Counted from the stretch's first letter, positions 8,708-18,426 are shown. The stretch: 64,000 bases of DNA from Roseiarcus fermentans (GCF_003315135.1 NZ_QNRK01000009.1:128816-192815), one strand, 5' to 3'. The notes: generated by a model from the sequence alone, not told the origin. Numbers and translations are program-made.

Positions 8708-9571
8708 ATGGATATGGTTCAACGCCCCCTCGACCTCGACGCCGTCCAGGCCTTCGTCAGCGTCGCCGAGCTCGGCAGCTTCACCCGCGCGGCCGAAACC
8801 ATGCGAACGACGCAGGCTGCGGTCAGCCTGAAGCTGAAGCGGCTCGAGACGAGGCTCGGCTGCCGGCTCGTCGAGCGGACGCCCCGGCGCGTGCAGCTCT
8901 CGGGGCGCGGCGCGAGCTTTCTCGACCATGCCCGCAGCCTCCTCGAGGCGCACGAGCGCGCGCTCGCCGGGTTCACGGCGGCCCGGCAGCGCCTCGCCAT
9001 CGGCATGAGCGATCACGTCGCCGGGCCTGAGCTCCCCGCGCTGATCGCGCGCATGAACGCGCAAGACCCTCAGATGCTGATCGAAATCCGGATCGGATCG
9101 TCGGCCGAGCTGCTTCAGAGCTTCGACCGGCGAGAACTCGACACGGTGATCGTCCGTCTCCACGCCGGGCGCGCCGACGGCGAGGTTCTGGTCGAAGAGA
9201 AGTTCGGCTGGTTCGCGGCCCCCGGCTGGCGGCGTCGCGCCGGGGAGCCGCTGCCGGTCGCAACGATGGCCGAGCCGTGCGGCGTGCGCGCGATCGCAGC
9301 GGAACTGCTCGATGCGGCCGGCGTGCCGTGGACGGAAATCTTCGTCGGCGGCGGCGTCGCGGCGGTGGCTGCGGCCGTCATGGCCGGGCTCGGCGTTGCG
9401 GCGCTGGCGCCGCGCATGCTGCCGTTCGGCGCGGTCGACGTCGGCCCCAAACTCGGGCTGCCCGATTTGCCGCGCCTGCCGGTTGTGCTTCACACGAGGC
9501 TGAAGGAGGATCGGCCGCGCGACACGCTCGCGGCGCTTTCGGCGGCCTTCCGGAGCGCCGTGCGCGGCTGA
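8708..9571 (+). CDS. LysR-family transcriptional regulator
   Basis: A 287-residue LTTR. The winged helix-turn-helix is at about residues 8-66 (DAVQAFVSVAELGSFTRAAE, then TQAAVSLKLKRLE). A short PBP2-type effector domain follows at about 92-285. It faces the tautomerase gene, and the shared 86-nt gap holds the perfect palindrome TGATATCA at 8690-8697 within an AT-rich stretch, a plausible binding site. This is the usual regulator/target arrangement, so it probably controls the tautomerase gene and itself. Confidence 0.9.
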   Translation: MDMVQRPLDLDAVQAFVSVAELGSFTRAAETMRTTQAAVSLKLKRLETRLGCRLVERTPRRVQLSGRGASFLDHARSLLEAHERALAGFTAARQRLAIGMSDHVAGPELPALIARMNAQDPQMLIEIRIGSSAELLQSFDRRELDTVIVRLHAGRADGEVLVEEKFGWFAAPGWRRRAGEPLPVATMAEPCGVRAIAAELLDAAGVPWTEIFVGGGVAAVAAAVMAGLGVAALAPRMLPFGAVDVGPKLGLPDLPRLPVVLHTRLKEDRPRDTLAALSAAFRSAVRG

Positions 9572-9732
9572 GACAAGGCGCCATTGGGTCGAATCGGAAC
9601 AGCCAAGCTGCGGCGATGGATCGGCAATGGAGAGTGGGCGGTCGAGGCGCTCTCCCTCCGGCAAAGGGAGGCGGCGCCGCAGTTGCGTCGAATCCCGTCT
9701 CGCCTGAAGCCTCGGGCCCCGCCCGGCGCGCC

Positions 9733-11460
9733 TCACCCTTCGGAAAAATCCTCGATCCGGAACTCGCGCTCCGCCCGCTCGCCCTTCTCCGCGAGGTCCG
9801 TCTCGCGAGCGCGCAGCTCGACGCGGCGGATCTTGCCCGACGCCGTCTTGGGCAGCTCGGCGAATTCGATCCGCCGCACGCGCTTGTAGGGCGACAGGCG
9901 CTCGCGGACGTGGGCGAAGATCGCGGCCGCCGTCGCGGCGTCCGGCGCGAAGCCCTCGGCGAGCACGACGTAGGCCTTGGGCGTGGTGAAGCGCACGGGA
10001 TCGGGCGCCGGCACGACGGCGGCCTCCACCACCGCCTCGTGCTCGATCAGCGCGCTCTCGAGCTCGAACGGGCTCAGCCGGTAATCGCTCGACTTGAACA
10101 CGTCGTCGGCCCGGCCGACGTAGGTGAGGTAGCCTTCGGCGTTGCGCGAGGCGACGTCGCCGGTGCGGAAATAGGCGCCGCCGACGGGCGCCGGACCGCC
10201 CGTGTCGTCGGCGTATCCGCTCATCAGCCCGACGGGGCGGGGCCTCAAGGGGAGCGCGATCTCGCCGTGGTCGCTCTCGAGCCCGTCGGAGTCGAGCAGA
10301 ACGATGCGGTAGCCCGGCAGGGGGCGGCCCATCGAGCCGGGAATCACCCTCTGGCCCGGCGAGTTGGCGACCATCATGGTCGTCTCGGTCTGGCCGTAGG
10401 AATCGCGCAGCGTCAGGCCCCAGGCCCGCCGCACCTGGTCGATCACCTCGGGGTTCAGCGGCTCTCCCGAGGACATGATCTCGCGCAGGCGCAAGTCCGC
10501 CTTCCGGGCGCCGAGGTCCGCCTGAACGAGCATGCGCCACACGGTCGGGGGCGCGCAGAAGGTGGTGACGCCGTGGGCGGCGAGCGCGTCGAGCGCCGCG
10601 CCCGGCTCGAACCTTTGCGCCAGCGCCACCACCGTCGCCCCGGCGTTCCAGGGCGCGAATACGCTCGACCAGGCGTGCTTCGCCCAGCCGGGCGAGGAGA
10701 TGTTGAGGTGGATGTCGCCGGGCTTGAGGCCCAACCCGTACATGGTCGAGAGGTGGCCGATCGGATAGCTGGCGTGGCTGTGCACGACCAGCTTCGAGCG
10801 CGCCGTCGTGCCCGAGGTGAAATAGAGCAGCATCGGGTCGTCGGCGTCGGTCGGGCCGTCCGGCTGAAAGCGCGGGTTGGGGCTGAGCAGCTGATCGAAG
10901 GCGCGCCAGCCCTCGGCCGCCGCGCCGACCGCGATGCGGACGGCCTTCGTCTCGACCTCGGCGAACTTGCCCGCGTCGGACCCGTGGGCGATCAGGAACT
11001 TGGCCCGACCGCGTTCGAGCCGGTCGACGATGTCGAGAGGGCTCAGCTGCGGCATGGCCGGCATCAGAACGAGCCCGAGCTTGATCGAAGCCAGCATCGT
11101 CACCCAGAGCTCCGGGCACGCCCCGAGCATCATCAGGAGCCGGTCGCCGCGTCGCGCGCCGAGCGTGCGCAGGCCGTTGGCGAGCCGCGACGATTCGCGC
11201 GAGAGCTCGCCGAAGCTGCGGATCTGGACCGTCTCGCCGACGATCTTGAGCGCGGTCCGCGCCGCCCAGTCGCCCCCGGCGAACTCGGCGTCGAACCAGT
11301 CGAGCGCCCAGTTGAACCGTGCCGGCCGCGGCCAGGCGAACTGGGTCTTGGCGGCCATGTAGCGGTCGTCGAGCGCGAGCAGGAGATCCCGCGCCTCGCG
11401 GAAGGTGGGCGTGTGCTCGCCCGGTCGATGCTGCGTTGAGAAGGTCATGGGAAACCGCAT
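9733..11460 (-). CDS. acyl-CoA synthetase (AMP-forming, ACSM-like)
   Basis: A 575-residue adenylate-forming ligase. The signatures are in order: the P-loop YFTSGTTARSKLV in the middle, A5 motif DSYGQTETTM, A7 motif YFRTGD, and the C-terminal LPKTASGKIRR with the catalytic lysine. The overall pattern, including the N-terminal ALDDRYMAAKTQFAWP and FNWALDWFD, matches medium-chain acyl-CoA synthetases of the ACSM/benzoate-CoA ligase side of the family. It activates a carboxylic acid to acyl-AMP and then acyl-CoA. The start may be ATG 11460 or ATG 11448. Confidence 0.88.
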   Translation of the reverse strand: MRFPMTFSTQHRPGEHTPTFREARDLLLALDDRYMAAKTQFAWPRPARFNWALDWFDAEFAGGDWAARTALKIVGETVQIRSFGELSRESSRLANGLRTLGARRGDRLLMMLGACPELWVTMLASIKLGLVLMPAMPQLSPLDIVDRLERGRAKFLIAHGSDAGKFAEVETKAVRIAVGAAAEGWRAFDQLLSPNPRFQPDGPTDADDPMLLYFTSGTTARSKLVVHSHASYPIGHLSTMYGLGLKPGDIHLNISSPGWAKHAWSSVFAPWNAGATVVALAQRFEPGAALDALAAHGVTTFCAPPTVWRMLVQADLGARKADLRLREIMSSGEPLNPEVIDQVRRAWGLTLRDSYGQTETTMMVANSPGQRVIPGSMGRPLPGYRIVLLDSDGLESDHGEIALPLRPRPVGLMSGYADDTGGPAPVGGAYFRTGDVASRNAEGYLTYVGRADDVFKSSDYRLSPFELESALIEHEAVVEAAVVPAPDPVRFTTPKAYVVLAEGFAPDAATAAAIFAHVRERLSPYKRVRRIEFAELPKTASGKIRRVELRARETDLAEKGERAEREFRIEDFSEG

Positions 11461-11588
11461 GGAAGGGCCGCTCCGCTTCTAGTCCGGACGGCGGCCGCAA
11501 GCGAGGATTTTGAGGCCGGCGCGACCGGACGCGCTCCGGACCCGCCGACGAGGGTTACGTCCGCCTCGCTCGCATCGAGCGCCGGCCG

Positions 11589-12989
11589 TCAGCGCCGCTT
11601 CTTGGGCGCGTACGGATTGGCGCCGCCCGAGCGCATCGACAGCCGGATCGGCACCCCGATCAGGCCGAAGGTCTCGCGCAGGCCGTTGACGAGATAGCGC
11701 TTGTAGCTCTCCGGGATGGACTCGACCGAGTTGCCGAACAGCACGAAGAACGGCGGCCGCGCCTTGGGCTGGGTCATGTAGCGGATTTTGATCCGCCGCC
11801 CCGACACCGCGGGCGGCGGCGTCGAATCGACGACCGGGCCGAGCCAGCGGTTGAGCCGCCCGGTCGAGATGCGGGTGTTCCAGATTGCGTGCGTCGCCAC
11901 CACCTCTTCGAGCAGCTTGTCGACATGGGCGCCGGTGAGGCCGGAGACGGGGACGACGCGCGTCCCGCGCAGTTGCGGCAGCAGCCGGTCGGCCTCCTCG
12001 CGCAGCTCCCGCGCGCGGTCCGACTTGTTGTCGATCAGGTCCCACTTGTTGAGGCCGATGACCAGCGCCCTGCCCTCCTGCTCGACGAGGTCGGCGAGCG
12101 ACAGGTCCTGCTTCTCGAACGGGATGGTCGCGTCGAGCAGAAGCACCACCACCTCGGCGAAGCGCACCGCGCGCAGGGCGTCGGCGACGGCGAGCTTTTC
12201 CACCTTCTCGACCACCCGCGACCGCCGCCTGAGGCCGGCGGTGTCGAACAGCTTCAGCTTGCGCCCGCGCCACTCGGTCTCGATCGCGATCGAGTCGCGG
12301 GTGATGCCCGGCTCAGGGCCGGTCAGCAGCCGGTCCTCGCCGAGGATGCGGTTGAGCAGCGTCGACTTGCCCGCGTTGGGGCGGCCGAGCACGGCGATGC
12401 GCAGCGGCTTGGTCGCATCGAGCTCGCTGCCGTCCTCCTCTTCGCCGAGCACCAGCGGCGCGCCCTCGTCCTCCTCGTCCGGATCGAGCCGGGCGGAGGC
12501 GGGCAGCGCGTCGACCAGCGCGTCGTAAAGGTCGCCGAGGCCCTGCCCGTGCTCGGCGGAAAACGGGATCGGGTCGCCGAGGCCGAGGCTGAAGGCCTCG
12601 TAGGCGCCGTCCCGCCCCGCCCCGCTCTCGGCCTTGTTGGCGAGCACGATGATCGGCTTGCCGGCGCGGCGGATGGCGGCGGCGAAGTGCCGGTCGGTCC
12701 CGGTGACGCCGGCGCGCGCGTCGATGACGAACACAATCACGTCGCAGTCGGACAGCGCGGTCTCGGTCTGGGCGCGCATGCGGCCGGCGAGCGTCTCCGG
12801 ATCGCCCTCCTCGAGGCCCGCCGTGTCGATGACGGTGAAGGCGAGGTCGGCGATGCGCCCCTCGCCCTCGCGACGGTCGCGGGTGACGCCGGGCTGGTCG
12901 TCGACCAGCGCGAGCTTGCGCCCCACCAGCCGGTTGAAGATGGTCGACTTGCCGACGTTCGGTCGGCCGATGATCGCGACCTTGCTCAT
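11589..12989 (-). CDS. der: ribosome-assembly GTPase Der (EngA)
   Basis: A 466-residue protein with two tandem GTPase domains and a C-terminal KH-like domain. The first G1 motif is GRPNVGKST (residues 8-16) with DTAGLEE as G3. The second G1 is GRPNAGKST with [10 protein letters not shown] as G3, and NKWD is its G4. The double domain is unique to Der, which acts in 50S subunit maturation. A linker rich in Asp/Glu separates the domains. A GAGGGG ribosome binding site precedes the ATG. The TPR-like membrane gene ends 10 nt upstream, so the two form an operon. Confidence 0.97.
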   Translation of the reverse strand: MSKVAIIGRPNVGKSTIFNRLVGRKLALVDDQPGVTRDRREGEGRIADLAFTVIDTAGLEEGDPETLAGRMRAQTETALSDCDVIVFVIDARAGVTGTDRHFAAAIRRAGKPIIVLANKAESGAGRDGAYEAFSLGLGDPIPFSAEHGQGLGDLYDALVDALPASARLDPDEEDEGAPLVLGEEEDGSELDATKPLRIAVLGRPNAGKSTLLNRILGEDRLLTGPEPGITRDSIAIETEWRGRKLKLFDTAGLRRRSRVVEKVEKLAVADALRAVRFAEVVVLLLDATIPFEKQDLSLADLVEQEGRALVIGLNKWDLIDNKSDRARELREEADRLLPQLRGTRVVPVSGLTGAHVDKLLEEVVATHAIWNTRISTGRLNRWLGPVVDSTPPPAVSGRRIKIRYMTQPKARPPFFVLFGNSVESIPESYKRYLVNGLRETFGLIGVPIRLSMRSGGANPYAPKKRR

Positions 12990-12999
12990 GCCCCTCGGT

Positions 13000-13656
13000 T
13001 CACTTCGCGCGGTTCGAGGCGACGAGGGCGAGCCAGCGCTCAGCCAGATTGCGTTCCCGCTGCGACGCCTCAGGATCGGCGAGCACGTCGTCGAGATCCT
13101 TGCCGGCGGCGTCGTAGTCGCCGCGGCCGATGTCGAGCGCGGCGAGCGTCAGCTTGGCCAGGCGGCGAAAGGGGCCTTCGGCGTTGGCGAGCGAGGTCAG
13201 AGCCGTGACGCCGGCCGATTCCTCCCCCGAGACGCCGAGCTGAAGGAGCGCGGCGCGCAGCTTGGCGGCGTCGCGGAACATGGGATCGACCGCGCTGTTG
13301 CCGCCGATCGCCTGAAAGGCGGAGATCGCCGCGGCCGGGTCGGTCGCCGACTTGGCCCCCGCCTCGGTCATCTGGGCGAGGACGCGGTAGCCGCCCGGCG
13401 CCTCGGCCGCGAGCTTGGCGAGGCCCCCGAACGCTTCGTTCGGCTTGCCGGCGTCGAACGCCGCGATCGCCGCCTGAAGCTGGTCGCCGGCCGCCTGCGC
13501 CGCGGCCTCGCGCTGGTGCTGCCAATAGCGGAAGCCGGCGGAAGCGAGCACGATCAGGACCGCCGCGGCGATGATGACGTTCTGATACTTCTTCCAGAAT
13601 TCCGCCGCCCTGTCGCGCCGGACCTCCTCGTCGACTTCCTGAAAGATATCGCTCAT
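13000..13656 (-). CDS. TPR-like membrane-anchored protein (YfgM-type)
   Basis: A 218-residue protein. A soluble N-terminus ([24 protein letters not shown]) is followed by one membrane helix at about residues 27-46, then a periplasmic alpha-helical repeat region of the tetratricopeptide_2 type. The same architecture is seen in YfgM, which helps envelope protein folding beside der in many proteobacteria. The stop is 10 nt from the der start, consistent with one transcript. The frame extends to 13725, but the ATG at 13656 gives the family N-terminus. Confidence 0.88.
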   Translation of the reverse strand: MSDIFQEVDEEVRRDRAAEFWKKYQNVIIAAAVLIVLASAGFRYWQHQREAAAQAAGDQLQAAIAAFDAGKPNEAFGGLAKLAAEAPGGYRVLAQMTEAGAKSATDPAAAISAFQAIGGNSAVDPMFRDAAKLRAALLQLGVSGEESAGVTALTSLANAEGPFRRLAKLTLAALDIGRGDYDAAGKDLDDVLADPEASQRERNLAERWLALVASNRAK

Positions 13657-14015
13657 TTTTGGCTCGATGCGTGCCGCAACGTCGCTTTCGCGAGGCGTTG
13701 GGCGAATGGGGGCCCGCCCTAACACGGGAGGCCGGGGAAAGCGAGCGGGGCTCGCTTTCCCCTCGGCGGGCGCGCCCGTGCGACCTCATCGTCCCGCCGC
13801 TCGCAGGCCGGCCGGTCTCGTCAAGTATAGGCGGCGCGCTTCCCGATCTCAACCAGAATGAACGCAGTCGGCAGGCCCGGCTGAAGGGCGTTTTGAAACG
13901 ATTCCAAATTGAAACCATTCCGATCTTCGCCCGCCGGCTTGCCGCGCCAGGTCCTCCGTGAGTAAGCGGGCGACACGACGTCGGGCCGTCACTTGCCGCG
14001 TCGAAGGAGGGGTCC

Positions 14016-15263
14016 ATGTCACGCACGGGCGCGCGCGCTCTCTATCTGGCCGTCGGCCTCGCCGGCTTCGCGCCGCTCGCTGGCTGGGCCGATTCCGCCG
14101 CGCCCTCGCGTTTCGCGCAATCGGACGACGAGAAATCGCTGAGCGACGTCCAGCTCCTCGGCAAGCGGATCTTCGAGGACACGAATTTGTCCGAGCCGCG
14201 CGGTCTCGCCTGCCAGGCCTGCCACCAACCGCAGCACGCTTTCCAGGGCGTCAACGGCTCGCCGATCCCGGGAATCGCGGCGGGCAGCACGCCCGACAAG
14301 ATCGGCCATCGCAAGTCGCCGACCCTCATGTACAAGACCTACTCGCCCGCCTTCGGCTTCTACAAGGACCTCGACGACGGCAAGGAGACGCTCGAGGCCA
14401 AGGGCGGCCAGATGTGGGACGGGCGCGCCAGCGACATGGTCGAGCAGGCGACGCTGCCGATGCTCGACCCGGCCGAGATGAACAACCCGTCGATCGAAGC
14501 GGTGGTCGAGAAGGTGAAGGCCGGCCCCTACGCGGACCTCGTCAGGACCGTCTACGGCGACGACGCCTTCGCCGACCCGAAGGCCGCCATGAGCAAGCTG
14601 ACCGCCGCCATCTTCGCCTACGAGGTGACCGAGCGCTTCGCGCCGTTCTCGTCCAAATTCGACGATTACCTGCGCGGCAAGGCGAAGCTGACGCCGGCCG
14701 AGGCGCGCGGATTCGAACTCTTCACCGACCCGAAGCGGGGCAACTGCATCGCCTGCCACGTCGGCAGGACCGACTCGAAGGATCCGACCGACTGGATCTT
14801 CACCGACTTCACCTACGACGCGCTCGGCGCGCCGCGCAACGCCGCCATTCCGGCCAACGCCGACGCTTCGACGTTCGACCTCGGCCTATGCAAGCAGCCG
14901 GGACTGGCGGCGAAGCTGCCCAAGGAGATCAAGCTCGAATCGCTCTGCGGCGCCTTCAAGGTTCCAACGCTGCGCAACGTGGCGGTCGCCGGCGCCTATT
15001 ACCACAACGCCGTTTTCACCAGCCTGCGCGACGCCGTCGCCATCTACGCCACCCGCGACACCGACCCCGGCCGCTGGTTCCCCAGGCTCAAGTCCGGCGA
15101 GGCCGACAAATTCAACGACCTGCCGGGCGGCTACAAGGCGAACGTCAACACCGACGAGGTCCCCTACGATCGCCATCCGGGCCAGCGGCCGAGGCTCAGC
15201 GACCAGGACATCGACGCGCTCGTCGCCTTTCTCGGGACGCTGACCGACAAGGGGATGCAGTAA
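14016..15263 (+). CDS. di-haem cytochrome c peroxidase/MauG-family protein
   Basis: A 415-residue periplasmic protein with a signal peptide (cleavage near WADSA, residue 26). Two c-type haem sites are present, CQACH at 66-70 and CIACH at 244-248. This spacing is that of the bacterial cytochrome c peroxidase/MauG family, which reduces hydrogen peroxide or oxidises protein partners using periplasmic electron donors. A small HiPIP from the same block could be such a donor, which is inference. It converges with the bacterioferritin gene across a strong hairpin. Confidence 0.92.
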   Translation: MSRTGARALYLAVGLAGFAPLAGWADSAAPSRFAQSDDEKSLSDVQLLGKRIFEDTNLSEPRGLACQACHQPQHAFQGVNGSPIPGIAAGSTPDKIGHRKSPTLMYKTYSPAFGFYKDLDDGKETLEAKGGQMWDGRASDMVEQATLPMLDPAEMNNPSIEAVVEKVKAGPYADLVRTVYGDDAFADPKAAMSKLTAAIFAYEVTERFAPFSSKFDDYLRGKAKLTPAEARGFELFTDPKRGNCIACHVGRTDSKDPTDWIFTDFTYDALGAPRNAAIPANADASTFDLGLCKQPGLAAKLPKEIKLESLCGAFKVPTLRNVAVAGAYYHNAVFTSLRDAVAIYATRDTDPGRWFPRLKSGEADKFNDLPGGYKANVNTDEVPYDRHPGQRPRLSDQDIDALVAFLGTLTDKGMQ

Positions 15264-15282
15264 GCCCCGACAGGGAACCGGC

Positions 15283-15304
15283 CCGCCGCCGGCTCCGGCG
15301 GCGG
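15283..15304. terminator. strong hairpin between convergent genes
   Basis: A perfect 10-bp GC stem (CCGCCGCCGG/CCGGCGGCGG) with a very short loop lies between the convergent peroxidase and bacterioferritin genes. There is no T-run on either side, so it is a terminator-like structure of uncertain efficiency. Confidence 0.45.
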
Positions 15305-15310
15305 ATCGAC

Positions 15311-15790
15311 CTATTCGTGCAGCTCGCCGACGTGCTTTTGCGCGTAGAGCGGCTCGCCGAGCTGGTCGATCAAGGTGAGCTGCGCCTCGAGAAAGTCGAT
15401 GTGCTTCTCCTCGTCGGAGGTCAGATGCTCGAACAGCATCCTGGTGACGCGGTCGTTGACGCTGTCGCAATATTTCGCGGCGTCGAGGTAGAGCGCGCGG
15501 GCGCTCATTTCCGCGGCGAGGTCGCAGTCGATGATCTCCTTGACGCTCTTGCCGATGCGCAACTTTTCGAGCGACTGCATGTTGGGCGCGCCGTCGAGAA
15601 ACAGGATGCGCGCCACGATCGTGTCGGCATGACGCATCTCCTCGATCGACTCTTCACGCCAGACTTTGGCGAAGTCCTTGTAGCCCCAGTTGTCGAGGAT
15701 GCGGTAATGCAGCCAATACTGGTTAACGGCGGCGAGTTCGTGTCGGAGCGCCGAATTCAGGTATTCGATGACTTTTGGATCCCCACGCAT
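15311..15790 (-). CDS. bfr: bacterioferritin
   Basis: A 159-residue haem-containing iron-storage ferritin that forms 24-subunit shells. All expected residues are present at canonical positions: ferroxidase ligands E18, E51, H54, E94, E127 and H130, and the haem-ligand Met52 in EMRHAD. The open frame extends to 16225, but homology gives the ATG at 15790 with AAGGA upstream. It stores iron and removes peroxide-prone Fe(II), which fits the neighbouring peroxidase and VIT-type transporter genes. No bacterioferritin-associated ferredoxin gene is adjacent. Confidence 0.96.
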   Translation of the reverse strand: MRGDPKVIEYLNSALRHELAAVNQYWLHYRILDNWGYKDFAKVWREESIEEMRHADTIVARILFLDGAPNMQSLEKLRIGKSVKEIIDCDLAAEMSARALYLDAAKYCDSVNDRVTRMLFEHLTSDEEKHIDFLEAQLTLIDQLGEPLYAQKHVGELHE

Positions 15791-16063
15791 GCACTCGTCC
15801 TTATTCCGGCGCCGCAGCCGACGCCAAGCCGGGGCCGACGCCTTCCGGTGAAGGAAGGTCTCGCGATTCCCGTTCGTGAGCAAGAGCCCGGAGCGACTTT
15901 CGCAGGTGTCGCCGCAGCGATTTCCGACCCGCCACGCCCGAGCGCGCTGGAGCCGCCCGGGAAAATAGCGCGCCATTTGATCCAGATCAAATTCGGTGTC
16001 GCTTCGCAATGCAACAAACACCAGCTGCGAGCGGATTTTATTCCGCCTCGGAGGCGCAAGGCC
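15791..16063. other. divergent regulatory region between bfr and HiPIP1
   Basis: A 273-nt gap between divergently transcribed genes, containing one clear element, an FNR/FixK-type palindrome at 15977-15990. No gene is seen. I could not identify a convincing Irr or RirA iron box in front of bfr. Confidence 0.6.
15977..15990. promoter_or_regulatory. FNR/FixK-type binding site
   Basis: TTGAT-CCAG-ATCAA matches the TTGAT-N4-ATCAA consensus of the FNR/FixK/Anr family exactly. The symmetry extends one base pair outward on each side and then a further A/T pair (15975-15992). It ends 73 nt before the HiPIP1 start codon, a normal place for an activator site, and lies about 186 nt upstream of the bfr start. 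It suggests oxygen- or redox-dependent expression of HiPIP1. Confidence 0.8.
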
Positions 16064-16333
16064 ATGACAATGTCTGGAAGCGGCGTATCGCGCCGGACGA
16101 TGGTTTTCGGTTGCATTGCGGGCGGAGCGAGCGCGCTCGCGACCGGCGCGTCTGCCATCGAGATGTCGCCCGTCAAGGTGTCGAAGGACAGCGTCCATTA
16201 CGTAACGACGGCTCAAGACGGTCATTGCTGCAGCGCGTGCAAGCTGTTCGTGGCGCCCTCGTCCTGCATCGCCGTTTCAGGGCAGATCGGGCGCGATTGC
16301 GGATGCCGGATCTGGCTGACCAAGGCCGCCTGA
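16064..16333 (+). CDS. high-potential iron-sulfur protein 1 (Tat-exported)
   Basis: An 89-residue precursor. The twin-arginine signal VSRRTMVFG is at about residues 8-16, with a probable cleavage after the ATGASA segment near residue 31. The mature part of about 55 residues carries the HiPIP [4Fe-4S] ligand pattern C56-x2-C59-x8-C68-x12-C81. It also has two extra cysteines, C55 and C79, that the two paralogues in this window lack. HiPIPs shuttle single electrons in the periplasm at high potential. An FNR-type site lies 73 nt upstream. It precedes the two-component genes by 61 nt. Confidence 0.9.
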   Translation: MTMSGSGVSRRTMVFGCIAGGASALATGASAIEMSPVKVSKDSVHYVTTAQDGHCCSACKLFVAPSSCIAVSGQIGRDCGCRIWLTKAA

Positions 16334-16394
16334 CCGGCTCCAGTCCTCGCGCCTGGCGCATTGTCAGCCCGTGTGTGTCTGCTAAGCCGGCGGC

Positions 16395-17078
16395 ATGAAG
16401 ATTCTGGTGGTCGAGGACGACGAGGGGACCGCCGAGTTCGTCGTGGCGGGGCTTGTCGCGCGCGGACACGAGCCGACCGTCGCGCGCGATGGCCGCGAAG
16501 GGTATGAGCGCGCCCGGGCCGATCGTTTCGACGTCGTCGTGCTGGACCGCATGCTGCCGAAACTCGACGGCCTCGCCGTCGTCGCCCTGCTGCGGACGGA
16601 CGGCGTCTCGACGCCTGTCCTCTTCTTGACAAATCTTTCCGGCATCGACGATCGGGTTGACGGATTGGAGGCCGGCGGCGACGATTATCTCGTCAAGCCT
16701 TTCTCCTTCGAAGAGCTGATGGCGCGGCTGACGGCCCTCGCCCGACGCCCGACGCTCGGGGCGCCGCGGACCGTGCTCGACTGCGGCGATCTCGAAATGG
16801 ATCTCGTGGCGCGAACCGTTCGGCGCGGCGGCGAGGCAATCGACCTTCAGCCGCGCGAATTTCGCCTGCTCGAATTCCTGATGCGGGCGGAGGGCCGGGT
16901 CGTCACCCGGAAAATGCTGCTCGAACAAGTCTGGGAGTACAATTTCGACCCGAAGACCAACATTGTCGAGACCCACATCAGCCGCCTGCGCGGTAAGATC
17001 GATCGTGGCGAGGCGTCGCTGATTCAGACCGTGCGCGGCGCCGGATATGTTTTGCGTGTTCCGGGTTCGTCTTCTTAG
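16395..17078 (+). CDS. OmpR/PhoB-type response regulator
   Basis: A 227-residue regulator. The receiver domain occupies about residues 1-112, with acidic pocket ED near 8-9, phospho-acceptor D51 in VVVLDRMLP, and the conserved lysine in LVKPFSF. The C-terminal winged helix (about 130-222) contains REFRLLEFLMRAEGRVVTRKMLLEQVW and ends in RLRGKID...VRGAGYVLR. The sensor kinase gene overlaps its 3' end by 32 nt, so they form a two-component operon. The signal is unknown. The position beside HiPIP and cytochrome b561 genes suggests redox or metal sensing. Confidence 0.93.
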   Translation: MKILVVEDDEGTAEFVVAGLVARGHEPTVARDGREGYERARADRFDVVVLDRMLPKLDGLAVVALLRTDGVSTPVLFLTNLSGIDDRVDGLEAGGDDYLVKPFSFEELMARLTALARRPTLGAPRTVLDCGDLEMDLVARTVRRGGEAIDLQPREFRLLEFLMRAEGRVVTRKMLLEQVWEYNFDPKTNIVETHISRLRGKIDRGEASLIQTVRGAGYVLRVPGSSS

Positions 17079-18420
17079 AACGGCGAGCTTCCGGCTCGCG
17101 GCTCTCTATCTCGCGCTGTTCACCGCGTCGGCGCTGGCGCTCGGCGCGTTCGTCTATCTCTCGGTGCGCCGTGAGATCCTGACCGACTTCGACGAGCGGA
17201 TCGTCGAGGAGACCGACGCCCTGAAGAGCGATTTCGCGGACGGCGGACGCGAACGTCTGGCCGCGATCATCGAGGCGCGCGGCAAGGGCGGCGCCGGCTT
17301 CTCCTATGGCCTGCTCAGTCGCGAGGGCGGGCTGATCGCCGGCGATCTGCGCGTTCCTTCCGCCGGCGTCGCAGGCTGGACCGACGCGCAGGAGGCCGAC
17401 AGCGAGGAACCGGCGGAATCCACGGCCGAGGTCATCCGAACCCTCGTCACCCCGCTCGCCGACGGATCGTCGCTGCTGGTCGGCGACGAACGGCGCCGTC
17501 CGGACGAGATCCTGGCCGGCGTGCTGACCGCCTTCGCGTGGGCGGTCGCGGCCACGCTCGCGCTGGGAACGATCGGCGGACTGTGGCTGAGCGCGCATTT
17601 CCTCGAGCGGATCGATTCGATGCGCCAGACGGCGCGCCGCCTGATGGACGGCGACTGGACCCGGCGCATTCCGCTGAGCCGCACCGACGACGACCTGACC
17701 GCGCTCGCCCGCACCTTCAACCGACTGTTCGATCGCATCGAAAAGCTCCTGCAGGCGAACCGGCAGGTCAGCGCCGACATCGCGCATGATCTGCGCAAGC
17801 CCCTCGCGGGCGTGCTGCGCCGCCTCGAAGCCGCGCGCGACGACCCTTCGGCCGCCGCGTCGCGCGAGGCGATCGGCGCGGCGATCGGCGACGTGGAGGG
17901 CGTGCTCGACACTTTCAACGCTCTGCTCCGCATCGGCCAGGTCGAGGCCGGCGCCCGCCGCGCGGCGTTCCGGCCGCTCGACCTCGCCGACGTCGCGCGC
18001 GAGGTCGCCGAGACCTTCGCGCCGGCCGCCGAAGACGAGGGCAAGGCGCTCGTTCAGCGGCTCGACGTCCCGCTGCCGATCGCGGGCGACAGGGAGCTCC
18101 TCGTGCAGATGATCGCCAACCTGCTCGACAACGCCCTGCGGCACACGGCGGCGGGCGTGCGGATCGAGGTCGGAGGCGAGAAAACCGCCGGGGGAATCGC
18201 GCTGACGGTCTCCGACAACGGCGCCGGCGTCGCGCCAGGCGACAGGGCGGCGATCTTCCAGCGATTCTATCGCGGAGGCGAATCGCGACGCTCGCCCGGA
18301 ACCGGGCTCGGCCTCGCGCTCGTCGCGGCGATCGCCGACCTGCACGGCCTCGACTGCCGGGCTTCGGACAATCGCCCGGGGCTGCGCGTCACGCTCGCGA
18401 CGGCGGCCGAGACGGAGTGA
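17047..18420 (+). CDS. sensor histidine kinase
   Basis: A 457-residue membrane kinase. TM1 is at about 15-40, a periplasmic sensor loop of about 115 residues follows, and TM2 is at about 157-182. A HAMP domain runs to about 237. The H-box SADIAHDLRKPL has the phospho-acceptor H247. The ATP domain has N-box NLLDNALRH, G1 SDNGAGV, F-box IFQRFYRG and G2 GTGLGLALV. It overlaps the response regulator gene by 32 nt and ends 6 nt from a convergent gene set encoding a small protein, cytochrome b561 and PepSY, a combination often found with this class of kinase. Confidence 0.93.
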   Translation: MFCVFRVRLLRTASFRLAALYLALFTASALALGAFVYLSVRREILTDFDERIVEETDALKSDFADGGRERLAAIIEARGKGGAGFSYGLLSREGGLIAGDLRVPSAGVAGWTDAQEADSEEPAESTAEVIRTLVTPLADGSSLLVGDERRRPDEILAGVLTAFAWAVAATLALGTIGGLWLSAHFLERIDSMRQTARRLMDGDWTRRIPLSRTDDDLTALARTFNRLFDRIEKLLQANRQVSADIAHDLRKPLAGVLRRLEAARDDPSAAASREAIGAAIGDVEGVLDTFNALLRIGQVEAGARRAAFRPLDLADVAREVAETFAPAAEDEGKALVQRLDVPLPIAGDRELLVQMIANLLDNALRHTAAGVRIEVGGEKTAGGIALTVSDNGAGVAPGDRAAIFQRFYRGGESRRSPGTGLGLALVAAIADLHGLDCRASDNRPGLRVTLATAAETE

Positions 18421-18426
18421 ACGCCG

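Noticed and set aside
9277..11439. 720-codon frame antisense to the acyl-CoA synthetase
   Set aside because: Low-complexity shadow of a confirmed enzyme gene.
13958..16063. Large open frame joined to HiPIP1
   Set aside because: It lies in an alternative frame of the peroxidase gene and antisense to bacterioferritin, with no family features. Only its last 89 codons are a real gene.
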